Assembly: GCA_029204225.1 (NCBI GenBank)
Contig: CM055111.1
Location: 12,710,697 to 12,774,696 of the forward strand
Direction of reading: 5' to 3'
Source of the DNA: Diphasiastrum complanatum
Lineage: Eukaryota > Streptophyta > Lycopodiopsida > Lycopodiales > Lycopodiaceae
DNA: 64,000 nt
Below, piece after piece: positions 57,591 to 63,496 of this stretch (position 1 is the first letter of the stretch; every line of letters starts with the position of its first letter). The notes below the pieces were generated by a model. It was not told the DNA's origin, did no database searches, and saw only the letters and a program-made list of their open reading frames with translations. The translations under genes and the position numbers were made by a program.

Positions 57591-58425
57591 GAGACTTCTG
57601 GTTTGTACGTTACAGGAGCCTGTTATTAGAGCTGTACTTGCAGCAGGACGTGCAGGAGCTTCTCACACTTCTTGCCCTTTGATGTACCAATGGCATGGCA
57701 CAAGATATTGGGGTGCTGCACATGGACTAGCAGGCATCATGCATGTCCTCCTCTATTTCCATCTGGGTGAGGAAGACGCTGTTGATGTTAAGGGGACACT
57801 GAGATATATGATCAAAAATAGGTTGCCCAGTGGTAATTACCCATCTAGCGAAGGAAACCCAAGGGACAGGCTAGTGCACTGGTGCCATGGTGCTCCAGGG
57901 GTATGCCTTGCTCTGTGCAAGGCTGCAGAGGTTGGTCTACCTTGAGTTGCTTTGTACCATCCATGTGTGCCTTTTAGCAACTAATAGTTTCTTGTTTTTG
58001 TATGGATAGTTTTACTAGTGGCTTTTGATAAGAGAATCATTTTCGATTTATTAAATGGGTGTTTCAAGTTGTTTTTGTGTTAGGTTTTCCCTCTGGAGGA
58101 TGATTTTCAACAAGCTGCAATTGAAGCTGCAGAAGTGGTATGGAAGAGGGGATTGTTACGTAGAGTTGGGATTTGCCATGGGGTTAGTGGCAATGCTTAT
58201 CCGTTTTTAGCCCTATACCGGCTTCTTGGTGCGAAAAAATATTTACACCGTGCAAGAGAATTTGCAGGCTTTTTGCATGATAATGGCCGAAAACTTATAG
58301 CCCAAGGTAAGATGCATGGAGGTGATCATCCCTATTCCTTGTTTGAAGGTTTAGCAGGGACTGCTCATTTGTGGCTGGACATGGTTGATCCTCAAAATAG
58401 CAGGTTTCCTGGTTTTGAGCTCTAA
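30612..58425 (+). CDS. LanC-like protein (LANCL/GCR2 family), six exons, 425 aa
   Basis: Exons 30612-30791, 33976-34154, 34316-34427, 44956-45105, 57616-57930 and 58084-58425 join with GT-AG introns and consistent phases into one 425-codon frame, close to the roughly 410 residues usual for plant members. The protein is an alpha/alpha-toroid with repeated GxxG turns: [42 protein letters not shown]. The zinc-site residues of LanC-like proteins are present, one Cys in VHWCHGAPG and Cys-His in [29 protein letters not shown] and the C-terminal FPGFEL are family hallmarks. Animal LANCL proteins add glutathione to dehydrated phosphoproteins; plant GCR2-type members were once proposed as abscisic-acid receptors, a disputed claim. 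The product is probably soluble or membrane-associated. Introns of 3.2, 10.5 and 12.5 kb are full of transposons yet no exon is damaged, so the gene looks functional. Confidence 0.95.
31395..33155 (+). pseudogene. Copia RT-RNase H reading frame in LanC-like intron 1 (element B)
   Basis: A 586-codon open frame. It covers the region between integrase and RT ([16 protein letters not shown]), RT ([55 protein letters not shown], an intact [10 protein letters not shown] box near 32263) and RNase H ([49 protein letters not shown]). It stops early at VADLSTY because TACT is duplicated at about 33145-33152; the usual domain end continues in another frame. Gag, protease and integrase are missing, so it is 5'-truncated. 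The long open frame suggests a fairly young insertion. It lies on the same strand as the host gene. Confidence 0.95.
33249..33740 (+). repeat. 3' LTR of copia element B (right end approximate)
   Basis: TGTTAAAAATTCGC begins right after a purine-rich stretch (GTGAGGAAGAG), about 95 bp past the pol stop, as expected for a polypurine tract and LTR start. The right end could not be fixed; it must lie before exon 2 at 33976. Confidence 0.6.
33976..34154 (+). CDS. LanC-like gene exon 2
   Basis: Acceptor CATTGCAG ends at 33975. The exon encodes [12 protein letters not shown] through [19 protein letters not shown] to EKMEK and ends two bases into a codon before GTATGC. It contains the first GxxG turn. 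Confidence 0.95.
34316..34427 (+). CDS. LanC-like gene exon 3
   Basis: Acceptor GCACAG at 34315; the first base completes the Lys codon split by intron 2. Encodes [19 protein letters not shown] to DRFLE, then donor GTACGC at 34428. Confidence 0.95.
35245..35370 (+). pseudogene. Possible Ty3/gypsy RNase H scrap
   Basis: One frame reads [19 protein letters not shown], then [13 protein letters not shown], resembling the gypsy RNase H segment in which a Glu-rich start is followed by a TDH motif; here TDH reads IDH. It is too short for a firm assignment. Confidence 0.5.
35370..35557. repeat. Two-copy tandem duplication, 94-bp period
   Basis: Copies start at 35370 and 35464 with CTTATTTAGAG and share GTGAGCCTTTTTATCTACTT and ACTCGACATACCACTT. 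Only a few differences separate them. Confidence 0.85.
36297..36345 (-). repeat. GA/CT-tailed retroposon 3' end, copy 1
   Basis: Plus strand shows a GA-rich run (36288-36307), then AAGCTTTATAAATGTCTTTA and TACATGTTAAGTATG. On the minus strand this reads as an A/T-rich 3' end with a degenerate AATAAAGC-like signal followed by CT repeats. It shares motifs with the ends at 36412 and 47821. Confidence 0.5.
36412..36545 (-). repeat. GA/CT-tailed retroposon 3' end, copy 2, with (GA)32
   Basis: A 64-base GA tract (36412-36475) followed by AAGCCTTATTGATGTCTTCA, TACCAAAAAG, TAAGACTGAAAGAGTACATG and TCAAGTGTG. Minus-strand reading ends AATAAGGCTTCT then (CT)n, parallel to the ORF1-type retroposon end at 47821. 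Confidence 0.6.
37756..37947. repeat. Two-copy tandem duplication, 96-bp period
   Basis: Copies 37756-37851 and 37852-37947 begin GAACACAATCACATATATTG and end AAAGAGCCT, differing at only about five positions; a recent duplication. Confidence 0.9.
39099..39471 (+). repeat. 5' LTR of the intron-3 gypsy element
   Basis: About 370 bp, highly similar to 44443-44809 (shared CTCATTACATTCGCCGCGTC and GATTCAGGGAGAGGGTATAA, the latter a possible TATA region). It has an extra TCCTGCTTTC-type duplication near its end relative to the 3' LTR. Confidence 0.9.
39472..39485 (+). other. Primer-binding site, initiator tRNA-Met type
   Basis: TGGTATTAGAGCAC directly after the LTR resembles the plant TGGTATCAGAGC primer site with one mismatch. 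It would prime minus-strand DNA synthesis. Confidence 0.85.
39487..39905 (+). repeat. About six degenerate 60-75 bp tandem repeats in the gypsy leader
   Basis: Each repeat has a core of GCAGATTGGTGGAGGCT, CCAGCGCCCTACTACC and ATCACTTTC with a T-rich end. They sit between the primer site and the gag start, where packaging or translation signals of the RNA would lie. Confidence 0.85.
40067..40174 (+). pseudogene. Gypsy gag N-terminal stub
   Basis: ATG at 40067 starts [18 protein letters not shown], then [12 protein letters not shown], a charged helical start typical of gypsy gag. It stops after 35 codons where copia LTR sequence begins, so the rest of gag is lost. Confidence 0.6.
40175..40547 (-). 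repeat. 3' LTR of copia element C
   Basis: On the minus strand it starts TGTTGGAATGTAAATG after the polypurine tract AGGAGGG and carries CCATAGGTTACTTTGACCC as in element A's LTR. Bases 40233-40318 hold three copies of a roughly 24-bp unit with ACTATTGG and TATCCAACTACTTG. The lower boundary is estimated from where gypsy gag ends. Confidence 0.75.
40789..42288 (-). pseudogene. Rearranged copia frame, 499 codons, RT core deleted
   Basis: Starts with the end of the integrase region ([17 protein letters not shown]) and the linker before RT. Where RT should begin ([11 protein letters not shown]) it jumps directly to a late RT piece ([18 protein letters not shown]). Element A shows that about 200 RT residues belong between. 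The frame then continues into a diverged second copy of the linker ([41 protein letters not shown]). No catalytic domain is left. A frame this long in a deleted element is unexpected; it may be chance or a non-autonomous product. Confidence 0.75.
42285..43238 (-). pseudogene. Copia integrase of element C
   Basis: A 317-codon frame. The zinc-binding pre-integrase part has HARFGHLN and CEGCILGK (His-His-Cys-Cys). The catalytic core keeps [38 protein letters not shown] and [18 protein letters not shown], so the D, D and E residues of the DDE triad are all visible. Integrase inserts element DNA into the host genome. The frame ends at a stop overlapping the next frame's ATG, a one-base shift within the conserved KxxFVGYS region. 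Confidence 0.92.
43268..43985 (-). pseudogene. Copia gag zinc knuckle and protease of element C
   Basis: One frame encodes a Lys-rich stretch and the CCHC zinc knuckle [14 protein letters not shown] (about 43704-43745), the nucleic-acid-binding end of gag. Next comes the protease site [13 protein letters not shown] near 43445, where the usual catalytic DSG reads ESG, a change likely to disable it. Frameshifts separate the pieces; the upstream gag is truncated at about 43985. Confidence 0.85.
43986..44225 (+). pseudogene. Gypsy chromodomain end
   Basis: The frame reads [20 protein letters not shown], then EPIDVFYH, the C-terminal chromodomain of chromovirus integrases, which helps target insertion through chromatin marks. 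It ends at 44225, about 215 bp before the 3' LTR. The preceding integrase is absent. Its element context argues against a host chromodomain gene. Confidence 0.85.
44443..44809 (+). repeat. 3' LTR of the intron-3 gypsy element
   Basis: Matches 39099-39471 with scattered differences. A polypurine tract, GCAGGGGAG, lies just before it at 44434-44442. Confidence 0.88.
44956..45105 (+). CDS. LanC-like gene exon 4
   Basis: Acceptor TTTTACAG at 44955. Encodes 50 codons, [10 protein letters not shown] through [14 protein letters not shown] to IPWSKL, followed by donor GTTGGT. Joining to exon 5 gives a gap-free match in length to the family between NKYVG and RYWG. Confidence 0.92.
45106..45900. other. 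Start of LanC-like intron 4; no element identified
   Basis: AT-rich intron sequence. A patch at 45475-45660 has several TTTAGGG-like words, two of them adjacent, but it is too degenerate to call a telomeric repeat. Confidence 0.5.
45950..46990 (-). pseudogene. LINE-type endonuclease and reverse-transcriptase relic
   Basis: Minus-strand frames interrupted by many stops. [16 protein letters not shown] near 46900, then [15 protein letters not shown] at about 46590 (the GDFNART position of AP-endonucleases) and [15 protein letters not shown] near 46500. About 100 bp on, [20 protein letters not shown] near 46280 stands at the place of the RT YADD box, followed by a [12 protein letters not shown] stretch resembling the downstream N-x-x-KT motif. 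Most of the RT between is missing. YVDG could suggest copia, but the surrounding endonuclease motifs favour a LINE. Confidence 0.5.
47821..47935 (-). repeat. 3' end of ORF1-type retroposon: AATAAAGC plus CTT/CT tail
   Basis: Plus strand: (GA)21 at 47821-47862, (GAA)n to about 47882, then AGCTTTATTAACATCTTTTC, ATGCCAAAAGGCG, TGAGACGAAACAGTACAT. On the minus strand this is an AATAAA signal followed at once by CTT and CT repeats, the 3' tail of the element whose frame ends at 48101. Confidence 0.65.
48101..49029 (-). pseudogene. ORF1-like retroposon protein with coiled coil
   Basis: Two overlapping frames, 49029-48718 and 48748-48101, probably one protein broken by a shift. The first is a Ser/Pro/Thr-rich leader. 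The second (215 codons) has a coiled-coil segment ([20 protein letters not shown]), a Pro run, and a basic C-terminal domain with [30 protein letters not shown] and [17 protein letters not shown]. This architecture resembles LINE ORF1 RNA-binding proteins. No RT follows; instead a polyadenylation signal and CT tail come within 220 bp. It could be an ORF1-only non-autonomous element or a LINE with a deleted ORF2. Family assignment is by architecture and motif memory only. Confidence 0.5.
49090..50965 (-). pseudogene. hAT-superfamily transposase (DUF659 and hAT dimerisation regions), multi-exon, N-terminus missing
   Basis: Exon-like blocks with plausible splice sites, right to left. 50965-50753: [19 protein letters not shown] to VGKENVVQ (DUF659). 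50601 to about 50348: [40 protein letters not shown], ending RPAPT. About 50175-49870: [43 protein letters not shown]. 49757-49548: [20 protein letters not shown]. From about 49440: [20 protein letters not shown] and [19 protein letters not shown] (hAT C-terminal dimerisation). The enzyme would cut and paste hAT elements. The introns rejoin the frame exactly at PAPT|RFG. No BED finger or terminal inverted repeats were found, so it is probably not a complete element. Confidence 0.88.
51026..51547 (+). pseudogene. Second hAT transposase fragment, opposite strand
   Basis: Plus-strand frames match two exons of the minus-strand hAT next door: [20 protein letters not shown] (about 51026-51085), like [12 protein letters not shown], and [20 protein letters not shown], then [13 protein letters not shown] and [12 protein letters not shown] (51300-51545), like its WFHQPLHAM exon. 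Several stops. Spacing corresponds to an intron of about 200 bp. The two copies differ too much to be a recent inversion. Confidence 0.8.
51718..52059 (+). pseudogene. Captured PDR-type ABC transporter (ABCG) fragment, two exons
   Basis: Exon 51718-51802 encodes [20 protein letters not shown], with the Walker A loop of the first nucleotide-binding domain, up to KLDPDLK. After a 97-bp GT-AG intron, exon 51900-52059 encodes [40 protein letters not shown] and [13 protein letters not shown], all diagnostic of full-size PDR/ABCG plant transporters, which export lipids, hormones or defence compounds across the plasma membrane. Only about 80 of roughly 1400 residues are present. The retained intron shows DNA-level transfer, not a retrocopy. 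It lies inside LanC-like intron 4 between hAT and gypsy remnants. The exons are open and spliceable, so they could be used as alternative exons, though no evidence shows it. Confidence 0.9.
52100..53434 (-). pseudogene. Gypsy reverse transcriptase and RNase H
   Basis: [18 protein letters not shown] upstream, [67 protein letters not shown]. The catalytic box reads [12 protein letters not shown] near 52890; the usual FLDD second Asp is Gly, which should abolish activity. RNase [19 protein letters not shown] near 52465 and [20 protein letters not shown] (52300-52240), then [18 protein letters not shown] before the sequence breaks off. At least three frameshifts or stops separate the parts. Confidence 0.92.
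53504..54994 (-). pseudogene. Gypsy gag and protease
   Basis: Gag begins near an ATG at 54994 with an acidic helical stretch ([20 protein letters not shown]). The retrotransposon-gag core is at about 54640-54380 ([35 protein letters not shown]) and a CCHC knuckle, [14 protein letters not shown], at about 54035. Protease follows with [14 protein letters not shown] near 53740, where the family's DSG reads DDG, and then the downstream ILGRDWLY-type motif ([12 protein letters not shown]) near 53580. Several frameshifts are present. Confidence 0.88.
55882..55894 (-). other. Primer-binding site of the intron-4 gypsy
   Basis: TGGTATCAAAGCC on the minus strand, one base after the LTR end, resembles the initiator tRNA-Met primer site of plant retrotransposons. 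Confidence 0.88.
55896..56342 (-). repeat. 5' LTR of the intron-4 gypsy element (447 bp)
   Basis: Bounded by TGTTAGA and TCTAACA, giving perfect 7-bp terminal inverted repeats with canonical TG/CA ends. It is GC-richer than its surroundings and contains several ACGTGG/CACGTC-like words. No partner LTR is in the window, so the target duplication cannot be checked. Confidence 0.85.
56343..57555. other. End of LanC-like intron 4; no gene seen
   Basis: AT-rich intron sequence between the gypsy LTR and the GA tract near exon 5. No convincing coding signal on either strand. Confidence 0.55.
57556..57587. repeat. (GA)16 microsatellite just upstream of exon 5
   Basis: Thirty-two bases of GA ending 28 bp before the first base of exon 5, in the zone where branch point and pyrimidine tract are expected. 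Confidence 0.95.
57616..57930 (+). CDS. LanC-like gene exon 5 (zinc-site Cys)
   Basis: Acceptor GTTACAG at 57615. Encodes [45 protein letters not shown] and [13 protein letters not shown], ending AAE before donor GTTGGT. A (GA)16 tract lies 28 bp upstream of the acceptor. Confidence 0.95.
58084..58425 (+). CDS. LanC-like gene exon 6 with stop
   Basis: Acceptor TGTTAG at 58083. Encodes [55 protein letters not shown] and the family C-terminus FPGFEL, then TAA at 58423-58425. No clear AATAAA was seen in the next 250 bases. Confidence 0.95.
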   Translation, partial: VFPLEDDFQQAAIEAAEVVWKRGLLRRVGICHGVSGNAYPFLALYRLLGAKKYLHRAREFAGFLHDNGRKLIAQGKMHGGDHPYSLFEGLAGTAHLWLDMVDPQNSRFPGFEL

Positions 58426-60012
58426 TTATATCAACCATTATACAACTCACAATAGAGAAGTGAAGTTTTTAGATTATCATTCTAGTAAGCTGCTGTGAGA
58501 TTCACACCAACGGTAGCTGATCAATTGCACTTGGCAAGTAACTTTTCTAACTTAGAAGTGTGGTAGGAAAGGTATATTTTGGTTTTGTTTTTTGCTGTGT
58601 CATGTTGATCCCTTCTTGTATGTAAGAAATATGTATAAATTTATGCCTGTGCATTTGTATTAGTTATGAATGCCCTCCGCTTCTAGACTTGCAAACATAC
58701 TTCTGTAACCTGTTGATGTTCAAAATAGACTGCGCTTGACATATTTGGAGTCACTTATATTATATTGATATTGAAGAATTTGAGGTGTTGGTGGGCTTGG
58801 GCCACTAGTGTGCAAGTCTGCTTGGCCACAGGGCAGACAGTCTGCCAAACTTGGGTTGACTTCCTTTGCATCAGGGAAAATTGTTATTGTCCAAGCTCTA
58901 TGCCTTTTGGCTGTCCTAAGGTCATGCAATGTGTTGTGCAACGCTCTTCTGGGCGAGCACTTGGGATGCGGACTACTCCATAAGCAGATGGGCTTTCTTG
59001 TATGCACGACATGTCTTTGACCATCTTTGTGAATCATGGCTATGTTGTATTCTGGTTGCTATACCTAACTGGTAGTAAAACCATATAGTTGGAGCTATCT
59101 ATAGTTGCCTTTTGTTGAATTGTTCTTACATTCTTCGGCCTATCTAACCCAAAACCTTTACAAAGTACTTTTAAAAGTAGTAGAATGACATTTGAGGCTC
59201 ATTTCGACTTCCACATAGCATGCTTAAAACAACATCAATACTTGTGCAGCTTTGTTGGAAGCATTTTGAGGCTTATATCTTCACTTATTGCTAGCTGGAA
59301 TGTGGCAAAACAAATACATATTCCATCACATTTGCAGGACCAAGTATGTCAATCATATCGTCATGCTTTTGTGGAATGCTAGAGGTGTCTTGCTCTTTTT
59401 CACTTCATCAGTTTATCACATGGTATTGAGTTGGAAAATTGTTGCCGAGTTCATAGTATGCTTTGAAATGGTTTGCGTTACGCTCCACCCAAGAACTATG
59501 CACATGGATGGTAGGGCAGGGCGGCCATCAATAGAACACCCTAGAACATAAAATTTCTTTTTTTGGAAGACTTCTGAGCACGACGATCTGAGGATGTCTA
59601 TGATTGGTCCATAGGAGCACACAAGTAACATGATTTATCTCGTTGCTTGAAAGTCGAATCATCCACGAGCATATTGTCATACATCTATTTGGCCTTTTGG
59701 GAAGCATATGCAGCCGCATAAATGACAAGTTAGCTCATACTTTGGCATATAGAGTAGGTCTTGGAGTTGGTCTTACCCACCCAGGTTCGATTCTCTGTAA
59801 TCCCATGAGTTAGTAATCCCAAGAAGCATGCTTTGGCACATAGAAAGGTAGCTGAAGATGCTAGCACATACAAATGAGAAGAGAAACATATGCATACGAG
59901 AAGCATACATGTTCAAATGAGAGGTCTGATTGAATCTTATCTACATTGCATAATTATCAGCTATTGCCAACTAATGCAACAAACATGCAAACACAAAATG
60001 TTTGTCAGTTTG

Positions 60013-60016
<4 letters not shown>
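58426..60016. other. Downstream flank of the LanC-like gene; no further gene seen
   Basis: The first few hundred bases should be the gene's 3' UTR; no canonical AATAAA is obvious. Beyond it, short open frames on both strands match nothing I recognise. Confidence 0.5.
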
Positions 60017-60102
<86 letters not shown>

Positions 60103-60128
60103 CGCGCACACACACGCGCACACACACA
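60017..60128. repeat. Compound microsatellite (CT)35-(CG)n-(CA)n
   Basis: CT repeats at 60017-60086 run straight into about 21 bases of CG and then CA/CG repeats to 60128. The right 42 bases alternate pyrimidine and purine throughout, a sequence type able to adopt Z-DNA; the left part is a polypyrimidine tract. Confidence 0.95.
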
Positions 60129-60184
60129 ATTTGCTATCTTTCAATATATACACCCAAAACATTTAATCCTAACTCTACAACATC

Positions 60185-60500
60185 TACAAAGTTTACAAAA
60201 TCTGATTCTAGAACAACATTACATCACCTGAGAATTTCACATAACCACCATAGAATCTTACAACATCGATTCCAAAACTAGCATAGAATTTAATTCCAAA
60301 ACAACATTCACATTACATCATCTAATAAGTTTACAAAACCACCATAGAATCTTACATTTGATTCCAAACTAGCATAGACTCTAACTCCAAAATAACATTC
60401 ACATTACATCGCATAGGATCTTGCATTTGATTTCAAAATAACATTACATCAATTTGCATTATATAGAATTTGATTCCAAAACAACATTACATAGCATTCA
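60185..60500. repeat. Degenerate short tandem repeats
   Basis: Repeated words ATTCCAAAA, CAACATTACATCA, ACCACCATAGAATCTTACA and ACTAGCATAG recur three to five times at irregular 60-100 bp spacing, a decayed minisatellite. Confidence 0.7.
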
Positions 60501-62630
60501 CATAATGTTTGCATAACTCATAATACTTAAGATTCGCACTTACCCATGCTAACATATCTAGATTGCACATCATTCTCACCAACTCTAGAATAAGTTCAAA
60601 GGGTTTTAGCTTACTAGCTTGGTTCAAGCACTCATCCTGCATTTTCAAATTGTACAAGTTATTATTCCTTGGAACACATTTTGAAAATATTGAAGATTTG
60701 CATCTTTTGGAAAAAAAAATTGTCATTCCATCATCCGAAGGCCAAAGGGTCGGTGCTTTCATAGTCTTCCAACAAATTGTAGCAACCCTCACCATATCCA
60801 TGCTGTTTTTCTAAAATGGCGTCACCCATGTAGTTGATGAATAATACTTACTAGTTCTTAACATAGCTAACAAAACTTGTGGAATGGTTGAATTGAACCA
60901 CCTTTCATATGATAAATCTAAAAAATAAATGAACGCTTAAACAAATGAACTGAGGATATAATTCTTTATCTCAAAAACCCCATAATGTATTCTTCAAGAC
61001 CTTCATCTATGTCACTTTGATCTACACAATACATAATACAATGAAAGTGATCATTTTCAAGATCTTTCAAATGGTACCAATCATTCCATGCCAAATATGA
61101 ATTCCTTTTTGTCTCATGTACCTACAGAATACCAAGTTTTCGGGTGCATCTTCTTTTGTTCAGCCTTAATATTGCTTGAGCAAGCGATTCACTTTCAATA
61201 CAAAGGATGCAAGGCATTTACAAATAATCTGAAAATGTAGATGCATTAGCATGCCTACTCTCTCGAGCCCAGTCAGACAAGGAATGCATTCATTTCTCAA
61301 TTTTTTTCAATCATAGGCATGAGCTTGGGAACAACATCACAATTAGCAATGCTAATCATTACACTTAATCCATGTACTTTTCAAAGTAACAGACAGTAGC
61401 ATCAAATCTTGGTTTAAGGTCACATTGCTAAAAGGAATCAAGAAGATAATCAAAAGGCACGTGGGATGCAAAACCTTTTAGGAAGTCTCTATTGATGAGA
61501 TCAACTTATAGATGATGAGACTTTGTGTAATGATATGAATATTTCTTCAAACAATTTCAAAAATAAATAAATAAAATGTGAGAGAAGAAAAACATGATAT
61601 AAAGAAGACAACATTCACATCAATATAATTATGAATTTCATTGTTACAAGAACAAAATCAAAAGATTATGAATCACTTAATCATCGAGTTCCAAATGTAG
61701 TCAAATAGAAGTCGAAGAGTGTTTTACTACAAGAAATTCAATTTATTCAAATAGTAAAATGTGTGGTATTTGCACTTTGGTGGCTACAATCATACATGTT
61801 TTGAATATTTGAAATATAAATATACTAGAATAACGAAAACATACAAGTGCCTGTGTAGCAATTCAAATCATGACATAGTGCAAAAATAAATCAAGCTTGA
61901 CTACTAGTTTCACAACCAAGATTAACACTTCCAAAGTATTTGGAGTGTGAAAAATATAGGATTTAAAGTGTTTGGACTTCCAATAAATTCATTCAACCAC
62001 AAAAACTATCATATATAAAATCAAAAGGTATTATCATAAAACCTCTTATTACTCCTCAAAATGAATTATTGATTTCAGGAACATAATAGATGGAGAAACA
62101 AATATTAGATCACCTTTGATTTGTTGAATTGTCAGTACAAGAAAAATGCCAATACATTTTATCATTGGACTAAACATATATCTACCTACATGTATACTAT
62201 TTGACTTCAATCAAATTTTTATTGATAGGGGGAGAATAGCATCTTTGAAACAGAAGATGTTTGCAAGAATATGCTACCAAAGGGTTTAGTATTATAGTGA
62301 TTAGGTATTATTCAATGAGGAGCAAGGATGAAGTTCACTTCACAATAGAACGACTTCAAACATGACCCACAAAAGAAAACCACAAAAATTCAAATACAAC
62401 TTGAAAAGATTGGATGAAAAATCAAATGCATAAACCTTCACTTTTTTTCTTCCACTCTCTTAAGCCTCTACTTCATCAACATAAGAAACCTTTAACGCAT
62501 TAACCAAAAGTAGCTACAAGAACTTAAATAAAGCTTTAAAATATTTAGAGTTTCGCACTCATTGTTACGTCCATGTTTGATTCAGAGGATTTGAAATAAT
62601 CATTGACATGGATATTCGGTACTCTAGTGT
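60501..62630. other. AT-rich region with a possible decayed minus-strand gene
   Basis: A minus-strand frame (60801-60487, 104 codons) and scraps to its right (NSYLAWNDWYHLKDLENDHF near 61080; YERWFNSTIPQVLLAMLRTS near 60880) have protein-like composition. I cannot assign a family. The rest to 62630 shows no coding signal. Confidence 0.3.
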
Positions 62631-62689
62631 ACAAGTTTATTAATTATGCCTCACTATTCTGAACTAGGAAATTTAATTAATAAACTTGT
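62631..62689. repeat. Perfect 16-bp inverted repeat with 27-nt loop
   Basis: Arms ACAAGTTTATTAATTA (62631-62646) and TAATTAATAAACTTGT (62674-62689) pair perfectly. It could be a hairpin, the ends of a tiny inverted-repeat element, or the tip of a larger transposon. Confidence 0.9.
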
Positions 62690-63320
62690 GAGGACCCAGG
62701 CACACCCATTAGGATATTTGGAGCTAGTGCATGGTGATTGACAACTTTATATGCATGCAAAGGAGATCAAAAGCAATTGGTTGAGGATGGGAATCCTATA
62801 TGGAATATTCCTAGGCTCCAGAGGTCTACATATGCCTATATGAACGTGCCCTCCTCTTTGGCCAATTTTAGAAATTCAGTTCATGGATTCCTCTCCTCTC
62901 TTGTATTCACTCTCCATGGCTCGAGAGAAAAGGTGATTGGGGTTTAACTGTCGGCTTCGAATTTGTTGGGTGGTTTGGTTCCACAGTATCCTTTCAGTGT
63001 ATTTGTAAGCTTGATCTTGGGGAGATCATTACTCTGGTATTCAAGCTAGGCTTACGACTGGAGCGCTGTTATTTTTTAGGTTATCGTATTGAATCATAAC
63101 TTTTTGTTGTTTTGTATCCTAGTGAAATAACCTAACTCAACGTATGAGATTTCTAAGCCCTCTCTGCTTGTGCATCAATAGTTTAGGAATAAACTTTGTG
63201 TTTGAAGCTTATGAGAACAGATTCTAGTTTATCATCATGAGGAAAGAAACTCTATGTTAACTTGATATTGTTCAGTTGAGGTTGTATCTGAGATTTTTCG
63301 TTATATCAGCTCCCTTCGGG
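62690..63320. other. Spacer; no gene seen
   Basis: No recognisable coding sequence. The texture (TGTGAGGACC start, Leu/Ser-rich short frames) is loosely LTR-like, but no second copy or primer site supports that. Confidence 0.4.
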
Positions 63321-63323
63321 CCT

Positions 63324-63496
63324 GTGGTGCATAAGCTATGTATGTAATTTGGCTGAGTAGGTTTATGAGGGTTAACCGAGGGGGTAGGTGGATGAAGGTT
63401 CGAAGAAAACCAACCCGTGATGAGGGTTGTGGTGCATAAGCTATGTATGTAATTTGGCTGAGTAGGTTTATGAGGGTTAACCGAGGGGGTAGGTGG
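63324..63496. repeat. 68-bp direct repeat, 105-bp period
   Basis: Bases 63324-63391 and 63429-63496 are near-identical (starting GTGGTGCATAAGCTATG and ending GGGGGTAGGTGG), separated by 37 bases containing GAAAACCAACCCGTGATGAG. Confidence 0.92.

Noticed and set aside
30612..58425. A bacterial lantibiotic cyclase (LanC) gene or cluster
   Set aside because: The frame is split by GT-AG introns full of plant retrotransposons, matches the eukaryotic LanC-like family best, and has no lantibiotic neighbours.
59890..60281. Plus-strand frames with long Ser-Leu runs and an Ala-Arg stretch
   Set aside because: They are translations of the CT/CG/CA microsatellite; the same applies to the frames over CT or GA tracts at 2788-3308, 29820-30065 and 36317-36613.
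62690..63320. A solo LTR beginning TGTGAGGACCC
   Set aside because: No second copy, polypurine tract, primer site or target duplication could be found.
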